NCBI GenBank assembly: GCA_019279435.1
Contig: JAAALK010000079.1
Coordinates: 82,454,162 to 82,518,161 of the forward strand
Direction: 5' to 3'
Length of the DNA: 64,000 bases
Source of the DNA: Zizania palustris
Lineage: Eukaryota > Streptophyta > Magnoliopsida > Poales > Poaceae
Each line of letters begins with the position of its first letter. The first letter of the stretch is position 1. Made by a program: the position numbers and the translations under genes. Shown here piece after piece: positions 19,342-30,790 of the stretch. The notes under the pieces were generated by a model. That model was not told the origin of the DNA, searched no databases, and saw nothing but the letters and a program-made list of their open reading frames with translations.

Positions 19342-21804
19342 CTACACATGATAAGAACGCCTCGATCGCTCAGTGCTGGGGTGAGTGAAATAATGACGAG
19401 GCATCCAGCACTGAGTGACACGAGTAGTAGGCGCAGTAAAAGTAGATGGTCTACGCACATAAAAATCAGCATGATGCAAAGTGCGAGGTCTACCAACATG
19501 CAAAGAACGCAAAGCATGTCGAGGTCTCCTATTCTGACGAGGTACAAAGCTACTCGCCCGAGGTCTACCACCATATGGAACATGGTGAACACCTCGAGGA
19601 GCAAAACCTCTCCGAGAAGCACGAGGAGCCTCAAAAACAGGACGAGAGTAGAACTCAGACTCATGCATACCTAAAGATGGGTACTGCATGTCCTGATAGC
19701 TCATCGCCTGTGCACGTCGCTCATCCTTGATGCGACGGAAACAGAAACCAATCAAATGACCCGCCCGCTGACAATAAGAACAATGAAACACTCTCCTGGG
19801 GGCACTCTCATGGGTCACAGGAGCAACTCTCACAAGCTCCTTGGGTTTCTTCACAGTGGTTTTCTTGGGAGGATTTTTCTTGGTAGGAGGAGTGGTTTTC
19901 TTTGGTGGATGGGTAGGCTTTTTGGCTGGTGGGGTGTCCAACAGAGCTCTTTCTTTCTCTAGGGTGGTGGGAGAGGTGAAAACAGTTTTGGACTTACTGT
20001 CTGAAGCTATCCTCTCAAAACCCAAACCTAGAGCTACCCCGGCTCTGTCAGCACACAACTTGGTCTTGGCCAAGAGCAAATCCATCCTACCCTTCCCTTC
20101 AGTGCATTTATTCACCACAGACAGAAGGTATTCATTTTCAGACATTAGGTTCTCAGCTCGCTCTCTAGCAGTGCCTAGCTGGTCCTTAAGGGTGATGCAA
20201 GTGTCACAAACAGGTTGCACATCCTTAGAACTACCGGCCCTCTCCAATCTAGCCTCTAAATCATGAACATGTTTATCACGTAAATTAATGCTCTCGCGCA
20301 ATAAAGAACAGTTCATGCATTCAATAATATCATGAGGTCTAGACTCCACCTCCAAAAGCTGCTTCTGTGCAGTCTCAAGCTCAGAAAGAGTTTGAGCATG
20401 TACAGAACGCAACTGAGCAAGCTCACCCATGACAACAGAACATGATTCACATTCAGCATCATCAAATTTAGACTTAAGCATGGCATATTCAGTAGATACA
20501 GATTCTAGCCTAAGTCTAAGGTCTTTTCTTTCTCTAGCGGCTTGCACAAGCAATCTATCCTGACCAAGCACAACTTCATTCAGCTCATCTAATTTAATTA
20601 GAAGCTGGTCAGATGATAGGTTTACCTCAGATGAGTCAAGCTCATCGCCGCTGTGATCGCTGTCGGCCATGAAGCAAAGGCCGGTGAAGTCACGTCCCTT
20701 CTTGTCCTTCTTGTCCTCCTTCCTTGGGGACTCCTCCTCCTCAGAGCTCGACTCCTCAGTTGAGGATGTGTCGATGTCGCTGAGAGCAGCAACAAAAGCT
20801 CTGGAAGCGGCCTTGGCTACTTTCTTAGCCATCTTGCCGCGCTTGCCCTTCACAAAGGGCTTCCTCTCCTTTTTGTGGAATTTGGGGCGGTCACTCTCAT
20901 CTCTCTTTTTGACCTTGGGGCAATTGGCCTTGATGTGAGAAGTGTCGCCACATTCATAGCAGCCACTAAAACCACTTCTCCGCTGATCCCGTCTCTCATG
21001 ATGAAATCGGGTGAACCTCCGGGCAATGAGAGCAAGCTCGTCATCTGCTAGAGTATCCACCTGCTCCTTTGTGACGGAGACCAGGGAGGACAAAGCAAAA
21101 CCATCTGCAAGAACACAAGTGCCTGAGGTGCTTGGTTCTGCAGTGGTGCCACGGCTAGTGCTAGAAACCAATGCCAATGGCTGTGGCAGAGAGCTTCTGT
21201 GCACTGCAAGAGATGCCTTGGCAATCTCTGTGGACTTCAGCTTGCTAAAGAGTTCATCACAGGTTAGAGTGTCATAGCCTGTGGACTCCTCAATGCTGGA
21301 TATCTTTACCTCCCATATGCTACGGTCAAGAGCATAGAGAAGCTTGATAGCCCTATCATGATCACTGTAAGCAAGCGTCCCGTTGGATCGCAAGTTACTC
21401 ACTATAGCATCAAAGCGCGAAAACATGGCATCTATAGATTCACCAGGTGCCTGCACAAACAGCTGATACTGTTGGTTGTAGGTGCTTTGGCGCCTGGCCT
21501 TAATCTGAGTAGAGCCCTCATGATAAATAGTGAGTGTTGTCCAAATCTCCCTAGCAGTCCTAAGGTGCTGTACCCTGTCAAACTCACTCCGACTCAAACC
21601 AATGAACAGTATGTTCCTTGCCTTCGAGTTGGCAATATACTGATCTTTTTCAGTTTGAGTGGTGCGGGTATCAGGGATGGAGTATTGTGAGTCCACAATC
21701 TCCCAAATTGCATTTCCTTGGCTTAACAAGTAAGCCTCCATGCGCACCTTCCAGTATGCAAAATCTGTCCCATCGAACAGAGGAATTTTACTGCCTCTAT
21801 CCAT
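19342..21804 (-). CDS. Sirevirus-type Gag (820 aa)
   Basis: The ATG at 21804 opens MDRGSKIPLFDGTDFAYWKV, the standard Copia gag N-terminus (UBN2/retrotran_gag-like region, residues ~1-200). A first CCHC knuckle CYECGDTSHIKANC lies near residue 285, and a second CSYCQRAGHLIGFC near residue 685. Between them is a long heptad-rich segment (residues ~400-560, many Leu/Glu/Lys) expected to form a coiled coil, then a Lys/Pro-rich basic stretch. The length, well above the 300-400 aa of most Copia gags, and the two knuckles are typical of Sireviruses. The frame ends in TAG at 19342-19344, in frame with the protease frame that follows. Confidence 0.92.
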   Translation of the reverse strand: MDRGSKIPLFDGTDFAYWKVRMEAYLLSQGNAIWEIVDSQYSIPDTRTTQTEKDQYIANSKARNILFIGLSRSEFDRVQHLRTAREIWTTLTIYHEGSTQIKARRQSTYNQQYQLFVQAPGESIDAMFSRFDAIVSNLRSNGTLAYSDHDRAIKLLYALDRSIWEVKISSIEESTGYDTLTCDELFSKLKSTEIAKASLAVHRSSLPQPLALVSSTSRGTTAEPSTSGTCVLADGFALSSLVSVTKEQVDTLADDELALIARRFTRFHHERRDQRRSGFSGCYECGDTSHIKANCPKVKKRDESDRPKFHKKERKPFVKGKRGKMAKKVAKAASRAFVAALSDIDTSSTEESSSEEEESPRKEDKKDKKGRDFTGLCFMADSDHSGDELDSSEVNLSSDQLLIKLDELNEVVLGQDRLLVQAARERKDLRLRLESVSTEYAMLKSKFDDAECESCSVVMGELAQLRSVHAQTLSELETAQKQLLEVESRPHDIIECMNCSLLRESINLRDKHVHDLEARLERAGSSKDVQPVCDTCITLKDQLGTARERAENLMSENEYLLSVVNKCTEGKGRMDLLLAKTKLCADRAGVALGLGFERIASDSKSKTVFTSPTTLEKERALLDTPPAKKPTHPPKKTTPPTKKNPPKKTTVKKPKELVRVAPVTHESAPRRVFHCSYCQRAGHLIGFCFRRIKDERRAQAMSYQDMQYPSLGMHESEFYSRPVFEAPRASRRGFAPRGVHHVPYGGRPRASSFVPRQNRRPRHALRSLHVGRPRTLHHADFYVRRPSTFTAPTTRVTQCWMPRHYFTHPSTERSRRSYHV

Positions 21805-21851
21805 GTCGCCAACAGATCACAAAACCGGTTAAGGTCAACTGGTGATCTTAA

Positions 21852-21866
21852 CCTGCTCTGATACCA
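21852..21866 (-). other. Primer binding site of the Sirevirus-type element
   Basis: Minus strand TGGTATCAGAGCAGG, two bases after the LTR terminal CA. It is complementary to the 3' end of plant initiator-Met tRNA. Confidence 0.93.
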
Positions 21867-21868
21867 AT

Positions 21869-23870
21869 TGTTGGACCGGAAACGGCGACCAGAGGGGGGG
21901 TGAATGGGAGCTTTTAAAATTTCGGGCTAAAAACTTAGCCTTCGGTTCTGTTCAGTCTTCTGCGGAACAGGCTTCGAACACAACCTTCGAAGGTCTGGTT
22001 CGGAGGTACTTTGACACCTTCGAACACAGGCTTCGGAGTGGCAAAAGTTCGAAGCCAAGAAGACTTCGCTCCACTTACAACCCTCGAAAAATCTACTCTG
22101 CTAAGTCAGTGCAGGCTCCGCACACGAGGTGCTTCGAGCAGGCTTCGCACTTCACCCTTCGCAAGAGTGGACAGCCCTCTGAGGACTTCGACCAAGTACT
22201 TGGCGACAGCAACGGGTGCTGGGCTTCGTACCCGAAGGTCTACACGCACACGCAAATGGACTACGCTAAGGGCTTCGACACAGGAAGCACTCCGGGAAAA
22301 GATCAGGGCTTCGCTAGTAAGCTGCGAGGTCTTGCCTCGTGTTACACAGAGCGAGAGCACACTGACAAAACACACCTCGCACGAAAAACAACCTTCGCCT
22401 CAACAGGCTTCGGTGCACAAAACTAGCGAAGTATGTAGATCGAGCTCAAGCAAAAAGCACAAGACAAACAGGGCTTCGCCGCTTGAACAAGGAACACTGA
22501 AAATGAACTCAGGATGTATTCAATCGAAGTGTGGCTACAGGAGCTCAACAGTAAATGCTCAAAGTGTTAAATGTTACCTACCGAGCCCCCATATTTATAG
22601 CCCATGGATTCATCCTAAGGAAGTGACTACTTTACCCCTAGGGTTTACATTCATTTTGTCTCTTCAGAACTAAGGGGTACAAAAGGTAGTCCACCTCTTT
22701 ATTCTGGAGGCTTCTCTGTCAGCTGCAGAGGGGACAGTGTCAGCCTTTTTCAGAACAGACAGTGTCAGCCTTTACAGTGTTGACTTCTGGAACCTCCCTT
22801 CGCACCGGAGGGTGCGGTAGCTTCGGCGAGAAGCCTGCAGCCTGATGGCCTTCGCTCCGCCGAAGAAGTCCTTCGATACAGTGACGGTTTTAAGCCGAAG
22901 CCGTCAAAGCCCTTGGGCCTTCGCACCACCACCTTCGGAGTGGACCACCACGGCTTCGCAGCTACTCCGAGCTCAACCACCGTCCGTCCGTGTACCGAAG
23001 CCATGCATGGCCGAAGCACCTCAAGTCAACCTCACTCCGGAGCTAGCCTCGCTCCGAAGTCCTTCACACTCCGAAGCCCTACCTTCGGAGTACCACCCTT
23101 CGAAGTCCCTCCTTCGTCCAAGGCCTCCGCATGAAGCATTCCATGAGCACTTCGTCGCAGTGTCTCACTCCGAGCACACTCCTCGACGAGCCTCACCCGG
23201 ACCATGCCTTCGATGCACCTCGACTTCTGAGACCTTCGTTGGGCCACCTTCGAGTGTCTCCCTCCGGAGCACACTCCGAACACCTTGCCTCCGCAGAGGA
23301 CTTGTTCCACCAACTCCGAAGTACCTTCGAAGTGCCTCACCTCCGAGGACTTTGTCTCGGAGTACCTTCAGTCGGAGCCACGCTCCGCACTCTCTGCCTT
23401 CACCTGGCACGCCTCGACCCGAGGACCGACCCGGACCACCTTCGCTGCCACCGTGACGGAGCTCCCCGCTCCCCTGGCATCAAGCCACCCGCTTGACCCA
23501 GGTTCACCTGGCTCGAACCCTGTCCGTCGCCTCCGAAGTCCCTGCGCACCACCGACAAGCAAACAAGTGTATCCAGTACTCCGGAGACCTCTCCGGGTTA
23601 GCAACCTTCGGCACACACTCCGGTGTACCGCCCAAAGTACCGAAGCCTTCGGTACGAACCCAGTCATCGCGTACTGCCGGACCCCTCCGACAAGTACACT
23701 CCGCTGCAACAGCTGCAGCAACCACACACCGAACACACTTCGGTGACACTACCTCCGAACACCCTTCGGAGGTACCACCTCCGAAGCCCCTCCGGAGGTA
23801 CCCTTCGAACAGAGGGTAAAATCCAGTCAATCACTCATCACAAAACACCGAAACCACCCTTGGTTTCTCA
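21869..23870 (-). repeat. 5' LTR of the Sirevirus-type element (right copy)
   Basis: Identical by eye to the left copy. It is followed (element sense) by the primer binding site at 21852-21866. It carries a TATA-like box in element sense (22591-22600), so transcription would run leftwards through gag and pol. Confidence 0.95.
22591..22600 (-). promoter_or_regulatory. Candidate LTR TATA box
   Basis: Minus strand reads CTATAAATATGGGGGCTC, a good TATA element about 720 bp inside the LTR from its gag-proximal end. The identical sequence is in the left LTR at 13742-13751. There is no experimental support; it is chosen by motif and by its place in the U3-like part. Confidence 0.5.
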
Positions 23871-24049
23871 AGTAGGTTCAATGTAAAGGGTAACTTAGTA
23901 TTACCTCATTTTTACTATGCCTATAAATACCCGCCACGAGATGTGACACGACCTACAAGTTTCTAAACTTGTTTCACATTTTAGGTGGAGCCATGCATAT
24001 TAGTGTGCTAATTTGGGTGGGACTGACTTCGATACATCAATTCAAAATC

Positions 24050-25060
24050 AGGTACTCTAGAAGCTTACCAGCCCGGACTCTGAAGACATACTTCTCAAAA
24101 TTCAATCGAACCCCTACCCTTCAGAGGCTTCCAAAAGTCTCCGCCAAATATATGCTATATGTGTACATTTTGCACTTTTTATTATTATACCATCCATGTA
24201 TGCTTCGACATTCCTTTTCATTTGATGGCCTAGAGCTTTAGCAATTAGCCTAGAGAAAGTTACCCCAACATTTCTTAAGCCAAAGGACATTCGTACAATA
24301 AACTCTAGAAGGAGTAACGAAGCTAATATTTTCCTCATCTTGACATTTTAACCATACTTGATGATACATGGAGTAGTATCGAGGAAGCTTAGCAGTTTGG
24401 AGCCGTTAGTGGAGTCGATGAGCCGGTCGATGTGAGGCATGGGGTACGGGTCACGGGGACATGTTTTATTTAACAAAGTGAAGTCAATACACATTTGTCA
24501 CTTTCCCATGTATTTTTCTTACAAATACGGGGTTCGACAACCACTCCATGTGATTGACCTCCCTATGCCCCCTGCTCGAAGCAACTTTTCTACTTCGGTC
24601 TTTGCTAAACTAGCACGTTGGGATGATAGCTTCCGAAGCCCCTAGCACACTATCATCGCTCTTGGGTTCACTAATAAGGAGTACTCGATAATACTCCGGT
24701 CAACCTCTAGGATATCTTCGTCTGTCCAAGCAAAAACGTCGAGGTTGTCTCAAATCATCCTCTCGAATGAAGCCATGTCATTCGGAGTTAGTCCCCCTCC
24801 AAATTAAATAGGGTCCAAATTAAATAGGGTACTCGAGTCCTCCTTACGCAAGTATCTTCATGATGACCTCTAGGTCAGAGCATGGATTCATCACGGGCCC
24901 TTAAGGCTTCAAAAGGTTGGCTTGATTCTTCGGGCTGGAACTCTACAGAATTCACCTAACATGCTTTGAGGTGAGCCGTGTCACCGTATTCCACCCTTCA
25001 TGACACACTTTGATTGCCTAGAATAGTGAGCACTTCCCTTATGGGTAACTTCATGCATGT
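24050..25060 (-). pseudogene. Degenerate Ty3/gypsy pol fragment
   Basis: Minus strand shows RT pieces in several frames: MSFGLRNVGVTFSRLIAKAL and NVEAYMDGIIIKSAK near 24170-24290, where the usual YxDD has become YMDG. Further upstream are FERMI-stop-DNLDVFAWTDEDI (near 24715-24780) and LTILGNQSVS-stop-RVEYGDTAHLKAC (near 24965-25035). The order is pol-like on the minus strand, with stops and frameshifts throughout. It resembles the RIRE2-type lineage. It is much older than the Copia element next to it. Confidence 0.75.
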
Positions 25061-25301
25061 GCTTCACTCAAGATTCTTGTCAGATTGTGCTGTTGCCGTG
25101 AGACGATTTATGTTCCGTTGTGAACAGAAATGGGACACCGACAGCCAAAACAAAAGATTCTAAATTCAAATCTGTGTTGCTCGTTCAAAAATTCAAATCC
25201 ATGTTATTGGACAATAGCTGACGACAATGACTACTGCAACAGAGCTCACACAGTCATGTACTACGCAGTACTGACAAATGATTTAGTCGAACATTATTTT
25301 A

Positions 25302-25528
25302 GAGTGTGTTTGAATTTAGGGGCTAAATTTTAGCCCGTGTCACATCGGATGTTTCAACATTAATTTGAAAGACTAAACGTGAACTAATTATAAAAATAAT
25401 TGCAGAATCGGAGACTAAATCGCGAGACGATTTTTTAAGCCTAATTAATCCATAATTAACAAATGTTTACGGTAGCATCACATTGTCAAATCATGGTGTG
25501 ACAGTTTTAGCCCCATCCAAACACCCCC
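25302..25528. mobile_element. Tourist-like MITE (227 bp), TSD TTA
   Basis: Ends GAGTGTGTTTGAATTTAGGG and (reverse complement of the right end) GGGGGTGTTTGGATGGGG form imperfect terminal inverted repeats. TTA is duplicated at 25299-25301 and 25529-25531. The 3-bp TTA/TAA duplication points to the PIF/Harbinger (Tourist) group. No coding capacity. Confidence 0.75.
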
Positions 25529-25531
25529 TTA

Positions 25532-27300
25532 GTCACATTTCAGTGATGAAGTCATGATTTTTAATTACGGACGATGTTATTTGAGTTGTATCACCTTAAT
25601 TTAATATAACTGAACAAGCTCACATTACCAAAAAAAAGCTACATGAACATGTGCAGCTAAAAACTGTTCAAGAAAGACTCCACAAATCCTGTCTGATAAT
25701 CAGCTGTTCCCATAAAATCACTGAATTTTGGTCACTAAAAAATAATTGCAGTACAAGAATAGAAAATGCATGAGAACAAAACACACATGAATCTAGGTGC
25801 AAAACGTAAGGCTAACAAACATAAAAGTAAAATTCAAGTGGGTGTTTGAAGCGTAAGACTTTGGGTTAACAAATGCATGCTTTGTTATTTCATTCCATCC
25901 ATGGAAAAATTCCCCTTGAATTTGTTGGGCTTAATTTTGTTTTCTTTTGACAAGTACTCAATCAAAACTCAAAGATATTTCTATGAAATGAGAGCATATT
26001 CCTTAATTCTTTCGGAATTCCTCCATCCAAACATGGCTGAAATTTAGGTGACCCCTGACCAGTCAAGAACACTACAATCACATTTGTTTGCGAGTGCTTG
26101 AACTAATGTACGCTCGCTGATGTGAAATACGAGGGACTGGTCAAGAACAATACAATCACATTTGTTTACGTGCTCTTTTGGAACATAAATTTTTCAATCG
26201 ATATATATATATATATGAGTTATTTTTATATATGTGTACGTTTCTGATAAAAAACATGTTGCCATTTCTATCGCCTTTGAGCATACCTGTTTATCCATCA
26301 ACTTAAACATCTCAGTGAACAAAAATGATAGGAGAAGAGTTTGCAAACAATAATTACCCAATATTAAGTGACGCAACACAACAAAGAAATTTATCGAAAA
26401 AAACACTTACTTCGTCAAGAAAAAGTATTCTAATAGTTCAAATTAATGAGAGGACAGAGCGACAATTAAGAACCAATATGCACTAGCGCGCTCAATCGAT
26501 GAGATTAGTGATCAGGAAAATTGACCTCATTCAAATAAATTTATTGGTTTCATACTTTTGTATCAATAACTAAAAGAACAAACTAATGCGCACACCTAGC
26601 TTATGCCACATTCATCAAATAAAAGACAAACATTTGCATGCAAAACTAATTAAGGAGATGGCCGGTCATAGCTAGGTATTTTAACTTGGATATAGCAGAA
26701 TACTTGGTTTAACCCCTATTTCACTCCGCTAGAATAGTCAGCGTGCTCAATTGGATATAACAGAATCACTTCCCCTTGCACTTCCACTGCTACAACAAGC
26801 CATTGCTTGAAAGAGTCATATATTAGTGATACTTATGGTAAACAAACCACTGTAGAACTTGTTATTGGAATGTCTTCCCAACATCGATGAGAATATACGC
26901 ACGCAGCTTGTTGAGGTGAATTAATTAGATCAGATAGGCCATACCTGGGTATTGACGTCACAGATGAGGTTGACGCGTTACATTACCTTTGCTTCGTCAA
27001 TTATCTCCTAAAAAGCTCTCAATTGATCTTTAAATTTTCATTTGATCATTATATCTCTTCTAGGAAGGCACTGTTAGAGCATGAACATATACACACACAA
27101 ACAGGCTAAGCTGCATTGGCAGTAGCTCAATTGATATTCAATATACCAAGAAAGATATGTTAACATACACACACAACATATTGAACAGATACTCTTAAAA
27201 AGATTGCTTCTTTCAATAGCATATTAGCATAAGTAATTATCCAACTTGGTTAAACAATACTACAGCAAAATGGATATCATTTTAAAAAAAACAGTACCTT
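25532..27300. other. AT-rich intergenic DNA, no gene seen
   Basis: Nothing supportable as coding or RNA. There is a short (TA)n run at 26202-26215. A local duplication of about 30 bp (CAAGAACACTACAATCACAT near 26065 and a near-identical copy near 26143) is the only structure noticed. Confidence 0.5.
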
Positions 27301-27399
27301 GAGTTGCATTAAACTTCTAGTGTTAATAGTAGATCCAGAAAACTATAACGCCCTAAAAGTTTAGAGAGTACATGTTTGGAGAGGATAGTAGATAATGCA

Positions 27400-28190
27400 T
27401 ATTCATTTACAACGAAAAAAGGTGCAGTCACATGGCAAGAGCATGGCCTCCTATACCCACACATGTTTGTGGAGGACATGAGAAGCAAGTGTACACAGCT
27501 TCGCCGTGCAAGAAGGTGCAAGCACAGAGTAATAACATGGCCACTCTTGCAGCTTGCAGCAATAAATTTTTGTTGACCAATAGACAACCATATATAGCCA
27601 AAGGGCCTATACTGCAAGCCATACCTTGTGGGAGAAAACCATAAAGCAAAAAGGAAGAGGAGAACCACAGAGTCGAATAGAGCAGCAAGAAGTACCTGAT
27701 AGTGCATAAAAGGTGCAAGCCTAGAGCAATAGTATGGTCTGTCTTATAGACATAATTTTTTGTTGACTGATTGACAGCCATGGTCAAAGACCCGTACTGC
27801 CAACCATACCCCCTCCCGAGAAAACCACAAAGCAAAATGGAAGAGGAGAGGCACACGATTAAATGGAGCGGTAGTAAGCTAGGAAATAGTGAGAGAACAA
27901 CATGCAACAATAAGAGAAATCACCTACATATAGTCTAGGAGAACAATACATTGTTCACCTTAGTAGAACAATCAGATTGCAGATAAAATGCTCGTGGACA
28001 TAGTCCATACATGTTTGTAGAGCATGTTTGTAGAGGACAGGAGAGGTAGGTGCATATATGTACCTTTATAGTTGAAAAAGGTGCAAATAAAAAGCAAGAG
28101 CATGGTCCCTTTGCAACAATAAATTTCTGTTGACCTATGGCTAAAGGCCATGTACTATGATCCATAGCCTCTCTAGGGTAAGTTCACAAT
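27400..28190. repeat. Degenerate tandem modules of about 185-190 bp
   Basis: The word order GGTGCAA...CATGG...TTGTTGAC...GACCCGTACT/GGCCTATACTG...CCATACC recurs. TGTTGAC occurs at 27571, 27761 and 28129, i.e. spacings of 190 and 368 (about twice 184). AAGGTGCA recurs near 27418, 27512, 27708 and 28077. Copies differ at many positions. ORFs here on the minus strand are not recognisable proteins. Confidence 0.6.
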
Positions 28191-29160
28191 AAAATGCATT
28201 TTCAAAGTCAAAAACCCAAACTATTTTAGAAGTCATGAAGGAATAATTCGAACATAACACCACGTGAATTAAAGAGGAAACTATCATTGTCACACGAAAC
28301 CAGAAAATAGTTCAAACAGATAGTCGGTTATTTAATCCATAACATCATACCAATGAAAAACTAATGCAATTACAAGGAGCGTAATACAAGTCCCTCACAT
28401 CATTAATATCATTTCAAGACATCTTTTTCACACACATCATTAATATCAACTCAAGATAAATTATTTTCATTCATTCGGTAAGATCTACTCACAATCATAA
28501 TGAAGTGTGAATGTAAACATATAAATTGTGCTCATCTTCTTACAAAGTTATCACAAAAAATCCTTACCAATGACTTGAATAAGCTCAGTGCTGCTTCTTA
28601 TCATACTGGCAGGGCAAGGATTGAAGCTTTACATCCCGCACATAATTAATATTGTTAAGGACCGCTTGCAGGCAGTAGAGAATAAAATGGCAGAGACAAA
28701 CCCAAAAGAAGACATCCACCGAAGATAAAAGAGGAGACTTCGACTAGGATTGATCCTCCGATGTGCCATAGCTTGAAGTGACCAAATCGGTCAATCTGAT
28801 CACATAACACATTGTTCATAGATCCATAACTATTTTTTTCTAATTAGCAATAGCAAACAGTTTCAGTTCTTTTATTACCATCTCGCTAACAAGAATCATC
28901 ATTAGGCCATCTGCAATCTGACCATAAAGCATCCCAATTTATAGTTGCATCTCTGTAAGAAACACAAAGCTATAATAACTAAGTGAACTGCAGCATCAGC
29001 GACATTTATTTACTTCAGAAAATGCAAACCTTTATATGGACAATTGGTGTGATTGATTGCTTACCTTGGATAACATCCACAAAAAAGAGCATATATTTTT
29101 TCTGGACACAGATGAACACAAAGAAAGAAAGATTTGCATCCCAAGCTTTCCCCACGTAAA
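28191..29160. other. Intergenic DNA, no gene seen
   Basis: AT-rich sequence without recognisable coding or RNA features. A CATCATTAATATCA word is repeated near 28400 and 28437. Confidence 0.45.
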
Positions 29161-29171
29161 GTGTGCTAGGG

Positions 29172-29243
29172 ACCGAGGTTGACGATGCTCCCGTCCACAG
29201 AGACATTGGCACTGAAGTTGTCGAACATAGCAGGGATGTAATC
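29172..29243 (-). pseudogene. ROP/RAC small GTPase exon fragment (switch I region)
   Basis: Minus strand encodes 24 residues beginning DYIPAMFDNFSANV and ending VDGSIVNLG, matching the start of exon 2 of plant ROP/RAC GTPases. It is preceded by an intact acceptor TTGCAG, the known intron position of the family. The match stops before the WDTAGQ motif and a stop codon follows. The conserved switch I threonine (family YIPTVFDN) is Ala here, so nucleotide-dependent function would be lost. The first exon is not recognisable upstream. Most likely this is a captured or duplicated gene piece; the carrier is not identified. Confidence 0.7.
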
Positions 29244-30539
29244 CTGCAATGGACGAACAGTCATAGCAGAAATCAAATCCAAACCAAATCAAATAAAATC
29301 GAACCAACGAGAGACATGCCAACATCCGACAAGATGTAGAGGACGCAATCGTCGGTGATGAAGGATGGTAGAGTGTGCGAGCCGGTGCGCATGGTTGAGG
29401 TCTGCTGACCTCGGCCCCTAGCACCATGGCCACATCATGCCTCTGACGATCTAGAGTGACTACACAGCAGCGGGCAGGGCAAACGCAGCACGAAGGCTCT
29501 AGCTATGGCAGCAGCATTTCGGTGGGCCGGCCAACGAAGCAGTGAGGCGAGGGGAGAGATAGGAGGAAGAAGGAGCAGCGGAGTTTTCATGAGGGGAGAG
29601 GCTCTGGAGTCTTCTCTAGGGGAGAGGTTAGGAAGAACGGGATTTCTTTGCTTGCCTCAAGCATTCAAGCGGCGCACTGCACGTGGCACTTTTTTAATCT
29701 CATTGAACGCAGTGAAAGGTCCACCGTACACAAGGAAAAGCAAAAAAAAATTGCTCCACGGAAAAAGCTGAAGTTGTCACATCCTCCGAAACTAATTTGA
29801 CAAAAACCAAAGGGTGTTTTTGCAATGGAGGTAACGTGGCTTCTCCTAGGAAGCGGAAAGCCACACCTCCTTTTAATATAAGTAATATTAACGGTACAAA
29901 TATAGCGAGGGATTCTCTGGCAGGCTTATTAATTTCATTCCTGTATTAGCTGGAATGATCAGTATGTATCACTATTTTGTTACTCAAACCGGTATATTCA
30001 ATACCAACTGATACTAGTTGGTACTGATCATTCCAATCAAAATTGTATTTTAATTTTTTTAATATGTGTCCATATTATTTATATTAAGCTATATATTATA
30101 TTGATATTTAAGCTATACACTATATTTAATATTAATGTATTAAAATATATCATATTTAATTATATTAACATATATTTTAAATGTTTGGAACTGAAATATT
30201 TCATTCCAATAACCAAACCGGAATAGTTAACTTGTCTTGACTTGATAGGGACAACTCATGCCTTTTATCCATACATGATATCATACCCAGGTATATAAAA
30301 TCAAAATATATCTAACCCTAATAAAATTTACCACATGTAAATAAATAATCGGATTAGATTGACATCACTGTGACAATCTTAACCAAACTCGCAAGTAATT
30401 GCCACGTACGCTCTGCGTTAACATCAAAGATAAAATACACCGGAATTTAGTCATTTCAACCACCACTAAATTATTACATCACATCAGTAAGTAAAGGCAA
30501 AGAGTATGATTAATGATAATGCAACACCCTAACGTCCGG
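29244..30539. other. Intergenic DNA with a hairpin and AT-rich inverted repeat sequences
   Basis: A stem GGAGGT-AAC-GTGGCTT pairs with AAAGCCACACCTCC at 29827-29870, followed by TTTTAATATAA. At 29950-30045, GGAATGATCAGTATG pairs with GTACTGATCATTCC. These look like ends of small DNA transposons, but no clean target duplication was found. A 88-codon ORF at 29505-29771 is not recognisable and is probably chance. Confidence 0.4.
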
Positions 30540-30790
30540 CCACCGGCTAATTGTTTGCTTAATTTAGTCCGAAATACAGTCTCGTCACAATTAATATTTA
30601 AGGGCTAATTAGAAGTATTAAATATAAGTTAATTATAAATTTAAGTGTAAATGTGGACTAATTCGCAAGGCAAATCTATCAAGTCTAATTAATTTATCAT
30701 TAGTACATTTTTACTGTAGAACCACGTTATCAAATCATAAACTAATTAGATTTAATAGATTTATCGCATCAGCTAAATACTCATCCGTGG
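30540..30790. repeat. Relic of the same MITE family as 25302-25528
   Basis: Shares the internal order with the MITE at 25302-25528: GACTAATTCGCAAGGCAAA, CTAATTAATTTATCATTAG, TTTACTGTAG, then CACGTTATCAAATCAT. The terminal repeats are decayed, so the limits are approximate. Confidence 0.55.

Larger units (their letters stand above)
13020..23870 (-). mobile_element. Complete Copia (Sirevirus-type) LTR retrotransposon, 10,851 bp
   Basis: Two 2002-bp direct repeats (13020-15021 and 21869-23870, offset 8849) with TG...CA ends flank a minus-strand gag, protease-integrase and RT-RNase H. A perfect 5-bp target duplication AGTAG is present at 13015-13019 and 23871-23875. The order integrase before RT defines Copia. 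The long gag with two zinc knuckles, the cluster of polypurine tracts before the 3' LTR and the CpG-rich LTRs fit the Sirevirus lineage (relatives in maize: Opie, Ji). The LTRs show no difference by eye, so the insertion is very young. The coding region nevertheless has one in-frame stop and one frameshift. Confidence 0.95.

Noticed and set aside
27309..27910. 132- and 160-aa minus-strand frames rich in Leu/Phe/Cys
   Set aside because: They overlap the degenerate ~185-bp modules in several frames, resemble no protein, and change between modules as non-coding DNA would.
29505..29771. 88-codon plus-strand frame near the ROP fragment
   Set aside because: Low-complexity Gly/Arg-rich translation, with no domain and no conserved neighbours.
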